Shown here one piece after another: positions 60,191 to 64,000 of a DNA stretch of 64,000 bases. Origin of the DNA: Bacteroidota bacterium (GTDB taxonomy: Bacteria > Bacteroidota > Bacteroidia > Flavobacteriales > Flavobacteriaceae); contig JAEYTL010000021.1 of NCBI GenBank assembly GCA_023434025.1, positions 191,676-255,675 on the forward strand. The letters run 5' to 3'. Each line of letters starts with the position of its first letter. Position 1 is the stretch's first letter. The notes beneath the pieces were generated by a model, which was not told the DNA's origin, searched no databases, and saw only the letters and a program-made list of their open reading frames with translations. A program made the translations under genes and the position numbers.

Positions 60191-60937
60191 TTATCGTTTC
60201 TGTGCTTTAACTTTTCTTTTGGCTTCGCCGGCTGCTGTTTTAGGCTTAGCCTTTTTCTTTTCGCTTCGGTCTTCTTCTTTTACCAATTTCCCTTTGTCGT
60301 AAAACTTCCAGATGCCAACCGATTTTCCGTTTTTATATTCTCCGACCGTATATTTATCCCCGGCCGCTTCTCTAAAAACTGCCGGACCGTGGTACTCGCC
60401 TTTCTTATAATTTGTTTCTTCTAAAACCACACCGTTTTCTGCCATTTTTTTATAAGGACCGTCTTTAACACCTTGTATATAATTGGCTTCCTCGGCAATC
60501 AATCCCGTATTGTAAAACACTTTTTTAATACCGTGCAGTTTACCGTTCTTATAATTTTCTAAATTCATGATGGTATCCGACCTTAAATGATAGTATTTCC
60601 ATTCACCTTCATGAACCTTATTAACCAGTTTTCCTTCACTCACCTTGTGCTTCCCGTTAAAAACAACGGTGTAACACGAACCGTCTTTAGCAGAAAAATC
60701 ACGGGTTGCCACAATTTTTTTTGCTTTCGTATTGTCATAAAACGTAAAAACACCTGTTTCTTTCCCATGGCTAAACTCGCCTTCATATTTAAGGTTTTTG
60801 GTGTCGTCATAATATCCCTTCCACCATCCGTGCTTATTGCCTTTTTCATCCAGTTGATTCTCCTTTTCCTGAGCAAAAACCGTTGAAACGGCAAAAAGAA
60901 TAACCAGCATTGTCTTATTTAAAAATCGGGTAAACAT
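60191..60937 (-). CDS. YwqK/MORN-repeat secreted protein
   Basis: The 248-residue protein has a signal peptide (ending TVFAQ) and at least six MORN_2-like repeats with the pattern Y.NGK..G.WK (for example YEGEFSHGKETGVFTFY and EYKNGKSVGIWKFYDKGK). A Lys-rich tail (about 222-248) ends it. Such proteins are annotated as antitoxin-like (YwqK) by similarity, but here no toxin gene is adjacent. It is more likely a periplasmic or surface repeat protein. Confidence 0.82.
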   Translation of the reverse strand: MFTRFLNKTMLVILFAVSTVFAQEKENQLDEKGNKHGWWKGYYDDTKNLKYEGEFSHGKETGVFTFYDNTKAKKIVATRDFSAKDGSCYTVVFNGKHKVSEGKLVNKVHEGEWKYYHLRSDTIMNLENYKNGKLHGIKKVFYNTGLIAEEANYIQGVKDGPYKKMAENGVVLEETNYKKGEYHGPAVFREAAGDKYTVGEYKNGKSVGIWKFYDKGKLVKEEDRSEKKKAKPKTAAGEAKRKVKAQKR

Positions 60938-60995
60938 AAGTCTTCTGTTTTTTTATCTATACAACTTACTATTTGTAAAAATAGTATATCACTAA

Positions 60996-61024
60996 TTGAA
61001 TTTATTTGAAATTTTATACATTTG
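60996..61024 (+). promoter_or_regulatory. Promoter of the T9SS esterase gene
   Basis: TTG (60996-60998), 18 bp, then TACATTTG (61017-61024) matches both elements exactly. The ATG at 61051 follows after 26 bp. This rules out the TTG at 61006 as a start. Confidence 0.65.
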
Positions 61025-61050
61025 AAAGAAACCGTTCAACAGTCAAAACT

Positions 61051-62421
61051 ATGAAAAAATTTCTACTTACCGTTATTACTTTAACTTCCGTCATTGTTCA
61101 CGGCCAGGTTACCTTGCGAATCACCTCAATTCCCGGAAACACACCGGCCGGTGCAACAATTTATCTTGCCGGAAGTGTGAACAGCTGGAACCCCGGCGAC
61201 AGTAACTCTATGATGCAACCCGATGGATTCGGAGCCTATCAAATCATTATTCCGGAAGGAACCGGAACGGTTGAATATAAATTTACGCGGGGAAGCTGGG
61301 CTACCGTAGAAGGGAACACCTCCGGAGGTTATCTTCCAAACAGAACCTTCACGTTTACCGGTATTCCTCAAACGCTGAACTTAACCGTTCAGTCCTGGGA
61401 AGACCTTACCGGCGGAAGCAACAGTACCGCAGCTTCCAATGTGCAGATTCTGAGTCCTAATTTTTACATTCCGCAACTCGACCGGAACAGACGCATCTGG
61501 TTGTATCTGCCGCCTGATTATTTTACATCGGCTAAAAATTATCCGGTGCTGTACATGAAAGACGGACAAAGCTTATTTGACAACCTCACCTCCTTTTCCG
61601 GTGAGTGGCAAGTGGATGAAACCTTAAATACCCTTTTTGAACAGGGCGATTACGGAGCCATTGTTGTAGCAACTGACAACGGCGGAAACGAACGTTTAAA
61701 CGAATATTCTCCATGGGTAAATGCTCAATACGGCGGTGGTCAGGGAGAGGAATATATGGCTTTTATTGCCGAGACACTCAAACCCTACATAGATGAAAAT
61801 TTCAGAACCCGGCCAGAGCCGGAAATGAATGCATTAATCGGTAGCTCCATGGGAGCGTTGATAGCGACCTATGGTGCCTGCGAATACCCGGATCAGTTTC
61901 GTAAAATAGGAGCTTTCAGTCCTGCCTACTGGTTTGCACTGGCAGAACTGAATACCTACCTGAACAATGCTCCCGTTTTATCCGGCCACCGGGTTTATTT
62001 TGTAGCCGGACAAAATGAAGCGGCTTCCATGGCTCCTAATATTGCAACAATCCGGACAACCATGCAGAACAATGGCCTGACCGCTTCTAATACTTTTACC
62101 AAAATTGATTCCTACGGCACACATACCGAAAGCTATTGGCGGGGTGAGTTTGGAGCTGCTTACCAATGGTTGTTTGCTGACGAAAATTTAGCTGTTGAAA
62201 CAGCAAAACCCCAAAAGCCCGTTTTGATTCAAACAACCAGCGGAAAGCTTTGGATAGAAGGGTTCAGAGAAAATACTCCTTTTGAACTTTTTGCTATAAC
62301 CGGACAAAAAATCACATCCTTACCCCTTCAAAACGGAATTAATTTTTTACCGGAAAATCTGGCAAGTGGTATGTATGTTTTGAAATCTGAATTCACAACA
62401 ACAAAAGTTGTCGTTAAATAA
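61051..62421 (+). CDS. T9SS-secreted esterase with starch-binding-like domain
   Basis: The 456-residue protein has a signal peptide (ending IVHGQ), an N-terminal CBM20/48-like domain (about 20-115, with GATIYLAGSVNSWNPGDSN), an alpha/beta hydrolase of the Fes/enterobactin-esterase group (about 125-375, with the nucleophile elbow GSSMGA and a probable catalytic His in YGTHTESYW) and a T9SS sorting domain at the end (ASGMYVLKSEF...KVVVK). It would be exported and cleave esters, possibly on a glycan or siderophore. The binding domain hints at starch-like ligands. Confidence 0.85.
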   Translation: MKKFLLTVITLTSVIVHGQVTLRITSIPGNTPAGATIYLAGSVNSWNPGDSNSMMQPDGFGAYQIIIPEGTGTVEYKFTRGSWATVEGNTSGGYLPNRTFTFTGIPQTLNLTVQSWEDLTGGSNSTAASNVQILSPNFYIPQLDRNRRIWLYLPPDYFTSAKNYPVLYMKDGQSLFDNLTSFSGEWQVDETLNTLFEQGDYGAIVVATDNGGNERLNEYSPWVNAQYGGGQGEEYMAFIAETLKPYIDENFRTRPEPEMNALIGSSMGALIATYGACEYPDQFRKIGAFSPAYWFALAELNTYLNNAPVLSGHRVYFVAGQNEAASMAPNIATIRTTMQNNGLTASNTFTKIDSYGTHTESYWRGEFGAAYQWLFADENLAVETAKPQKPVLIQTTSGKLWIEGFRENTPFELFAITGQKITSLPLQNGINFLPENLASGMYVLKSEFTTTKVVVK

Positions 62422-62604
62422 GTTATTTCATTTTTGTTTATTAATTTTTTGTTAAAGTTAAACAAAATAATAAATCATCAAAAGATCAAAAAGGACTTAT
62501 AAATAAAGGATAATACACAAAAAATACATCGAATTACAAAAACAATATATTTCATTTTGTTTATCAATATTAAAAAAAGATTAAACAATATTCAAAATGT
62601 TTTT

Positions 62605-62612
62605 TATATTTG
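62605..62612 (+). promoter_or_regulatory. -7 element of the fasciclin gene
   Basis: TATATTTG matches TAnnTTTG 27 bp before the ATG at 62640. No -33 TTG is evident. Confidence 0.45.
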
Positions 62613-62639
62613 TGACGAACAATAAAAAACTCAATAACT

Positions 62640-63599
62640 ATGAAAAAAGGAAATTTTTTAAAATCAGTACTTTTTGCTTTTTTAGCAATTACAACCTTTT
62701 CATGCAGTGATGATGATGACGCCGGTAATCCGCAAAGCAATACGATTGCAGCCATTGCATCACGCACACCTGATTTAAGCATTTTAGTACAGGCTTTAGA
62801 CCGGGCCGGGTTGGTATCTGCCGTTGACGGAACCACACAGCTGACCGTTTTTGCCCCAACCAATGATGCTTTTGAAGACTTTTTAGATGACAACGGGTAC
62901 AACAGTCTCGATGATGTTCCTGAGAATGTACTGACACAGGTATTGCTTAACCACGTTGTAACAGGAAACGTACAGGCAGCTCAACTGCCGGAAGCCGGAT
63001 ATATTAAAACGCTGGCGACCTTTGGGGGCACAGAAAACGGGAATAACCTGAACATGTATGTAAACAAATCGGCCGGAGTGCGTTTAAATGGCGTGGCAAC
63101 TGTTACCACAGCAAATATCATTGCCTCTAACGGCGTAGTTCATGTGGTAGATGCCGTAATCGGTTTGCCAACCGTAGCAACTTTTGCAGCAGCTGATGCT
63201 GATTTTACTGCATTAGCAGGAGCTTTGACCGCACAAGGGCTGGTTCCTGCCCTGAGCGGAACAACGAATTCACCTTTTACCGTGTTTGCCCCGACCAACG
63301 ATGCATTTGCCGCTTTGGACGCAGAAATCCCGGGCGTAGTAGGTACCTTAAATTCCGACCAATTGACTGCGGTGTTAACCTATCATGTTGTTACCGAAGC
63401 CAATGTATTATCTTCTACCCTGACTAACGGGCAGGTTATCACCACATTTGAATCCGGAACACTCACCGTAGGCCTGACCGGAGGTGCCAAGCTAACCGAT
63501 GAAAGAGGAAGGGTTACCAACATTGTAGCTGTTGATGTACAAGCCGCTAATGGTGTGATTCATGTACTGGATAACGTTTTGTTGCCAAACTTTGAATAA
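62640..63599 (+). CDS. Fasciclin (FAS1) domain lipoprotein
   Basis: This 319-residue lipoprotein (TTFSCSDDDD, C22) has an acidic stretch right after the cysteine, which suggests export to the cell surface, and two FAS1 domains (about 40-180 and 182-319). Each begins near TVFAPTNDAF and has the NHVV/YHVV box. FAS1 proteins mediate adhesion or matrix contacts. The two domains are similar to each other in sequence. A terminator follows. Confidence 0.9.
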   Translation: MKKGNFLKSVLFAFLAITTFSCSDDDDAGNPQSNTIAAIASRTPDLSILVQALDRAGLVSAVDGTTQLTVFAPTNDAFEDFLDDNGYNSLDDVPENVLTQVLLNHVVTGNVQAAQLPEAGYIKTLATFGGTENGNNLNMYVNKSAGVRLNGVATVTTANIIASNGVVHVVDAVIGLPTVATFAAADADFTALAGALTAQGLVPALSGTTNSPFTVFAPTNDAFAALDAEIPGVVGTLNSDQLTAVLTYHVVTEANVLSSTLTNGQVITTFESGTLTVGLTGGAKLTDERGRVTNIVAVDVQAANGVIHVLDNVLLPNFE

Positions 63600-63623
63600 A
63601 GAATATTAATTGCTGTGAAAGAG

Positions 63624-63659
63624 AAAACAGCCGCCTCAGATTGTTGGGCGGCTGTTTTT
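63624..63659 (+). terminator. Terminator after the fasciclin gene
   Basis: AAAACAGCCGCC and GGCGGCTGTTTT form a 12-bp stem with an 11-base loop, then a T run. Confidence 0.85.
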
Positions 63660-63752
63660 ATTTTCTGCCCGGAGTTTTCTTTTAGTTTTGTGAACTGGAT
63701 ATTCAATATTTCCCGTTGTAGCAAAAGTTATTTAGTAGGCAGGTCAGGTGTT

Positions 63753-64000
63753 CTATATCGGTAATCCCTTTGTATAATTCCGGTGTTTGAGCCCAAACGG
63801 ATAATAGTTGTTTTCCTCTAAAATGGTAAGAACGTTGGTGATCGGGTTTTTGGTATAGCTCAACCGGATATTACCCAGATGATCCGTGTAATTGAACACA
63901 TAATTATAACTCGCCATGGTCTTCTTTACATAGCCTTCGGCATGCGGAAAGAACTTCATATTGTTGTTGACATACTGAAACCCGTTCAGGTAATCCGTAG
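63753..64000 (-). pseudogene. RHS-repeat protein 3' fragment (partial, likely degraded)
   Basis: The frame enters from beyond the window edge and shows the RHS-core phrase YVFNYTDHLGNIRLSY and NNYYPFGLKHRNYTKG, typical just before the RHS hyper-variable tail. It stops at 63753, where full-length RHS proteins usually continue for 100 or more residues. In another frame the following bases read NNFCYNGKY and a stop, which resembles the normal YNGKE phrase. So a small frameshift and an early stop seem to have broken the gene, or its variable end was lost. Confidence 0.6.

Noticed and set aside
61006..61050. TTG start for the T9SS esterase
   Set aside because: It lies inside the promoter, and the signal peptide begins at the ATG at 61051.

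Overview
The window comes from a Bacteroidota genome, most likely Flavobacteriaceae and close to Flavobacterium. The evidence is a SusC/SusD-type polysaccharide utilization locus, C-terminal sorting domains of the type IX secretion system (T9SS), flavobacterial families (DUF1599, BT_3928-like, DUF3822, DUF4293, DUF3667), a Rho factor with a long disordered insert, no visible Shine-Dalgarno preference, and many copies of the Bacteroidota -7 promoter box TAnnTTTG just upstream of genes. No tRNA, rRNA, CRISPR array, prophage or intact transposase gene was seen.

Layout. 1-2724: the end of an RND efflux operon (TolC-like protein, then a pump cut by the window edge) on the minus strand. 2891-6737: two adjacent two-component systems, LytS/LytTR-like then OmpR/HisKA-like. 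6804-13788: a heavy-metal-type RND efflux operon (TolC, adaptor, CusA/CzcA pump) continuing into an SBF-like transporter and an acetyltransferase; a PmrA-like tandem box precedes it. 13867-15708: an AraC regulator and a short-chain dehydrogenase, with direct repeats upstream that look like AraC sites. 15947-30818: a glucan utilization locus on the minus strand, made of a SusR-like sensor/regulator, SusC, SusD, a SusE/F-like binding lipoprotein, GH66, GH31 and GH97. The enzyme set points to dextran or other alpha-1,6-glucan: GH66 would cut the chain outside the cell, and GH31 and GH97 would release glucose. A possible small RNA lies between regulator and susC. 30914-39186: housekeeping genes (acyltransferase, spermidine-synthase-like, GH114-like, kdsB, helicase, rsmD) and a lone T9SS-secreted protein behind a LacI-type palindrome. 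39403-39799: RNase P RNA (rnpB) carrying small palindromic repeats.

39821-60937 is core genome: rlmH, folP, DUF1599, a DoxX-like protein, an OppB-like permease, a thioredoxin-like lipoprotein, tpiA, rho, a NarL-type two-component cassette with a small unknown protein between regulator and kinase, truA, an MsbA-like ABC exporter, a CPBP protease, lpdA, a nitronate monooxygenase/FabK-like enzyme, mnmA and a MORN/YwqK protein. 61051-64000 holds secreted proteins: a T9SS esterase with a starch-binding-like domain, a two-domain fasciclin lipoprotein, and the degraded 3' end of an RHS-family gene.

Nothing in the window is a wholly unfamiliar multi-gene system. The most interesting points are regulatory or structural: the tandem box before the metal efflux operon, the AraC-like repeats and internal promoter, the candidate RNA beside the glucan locus, palindromic repeats inside rnpB, a MITE-like inverted-repeat element, a G-quadruplex-capable heptad repeat, and the small protein inside the NarL-type cassette. 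All functions are read from sequence and family knowledge only; no database search was possible.
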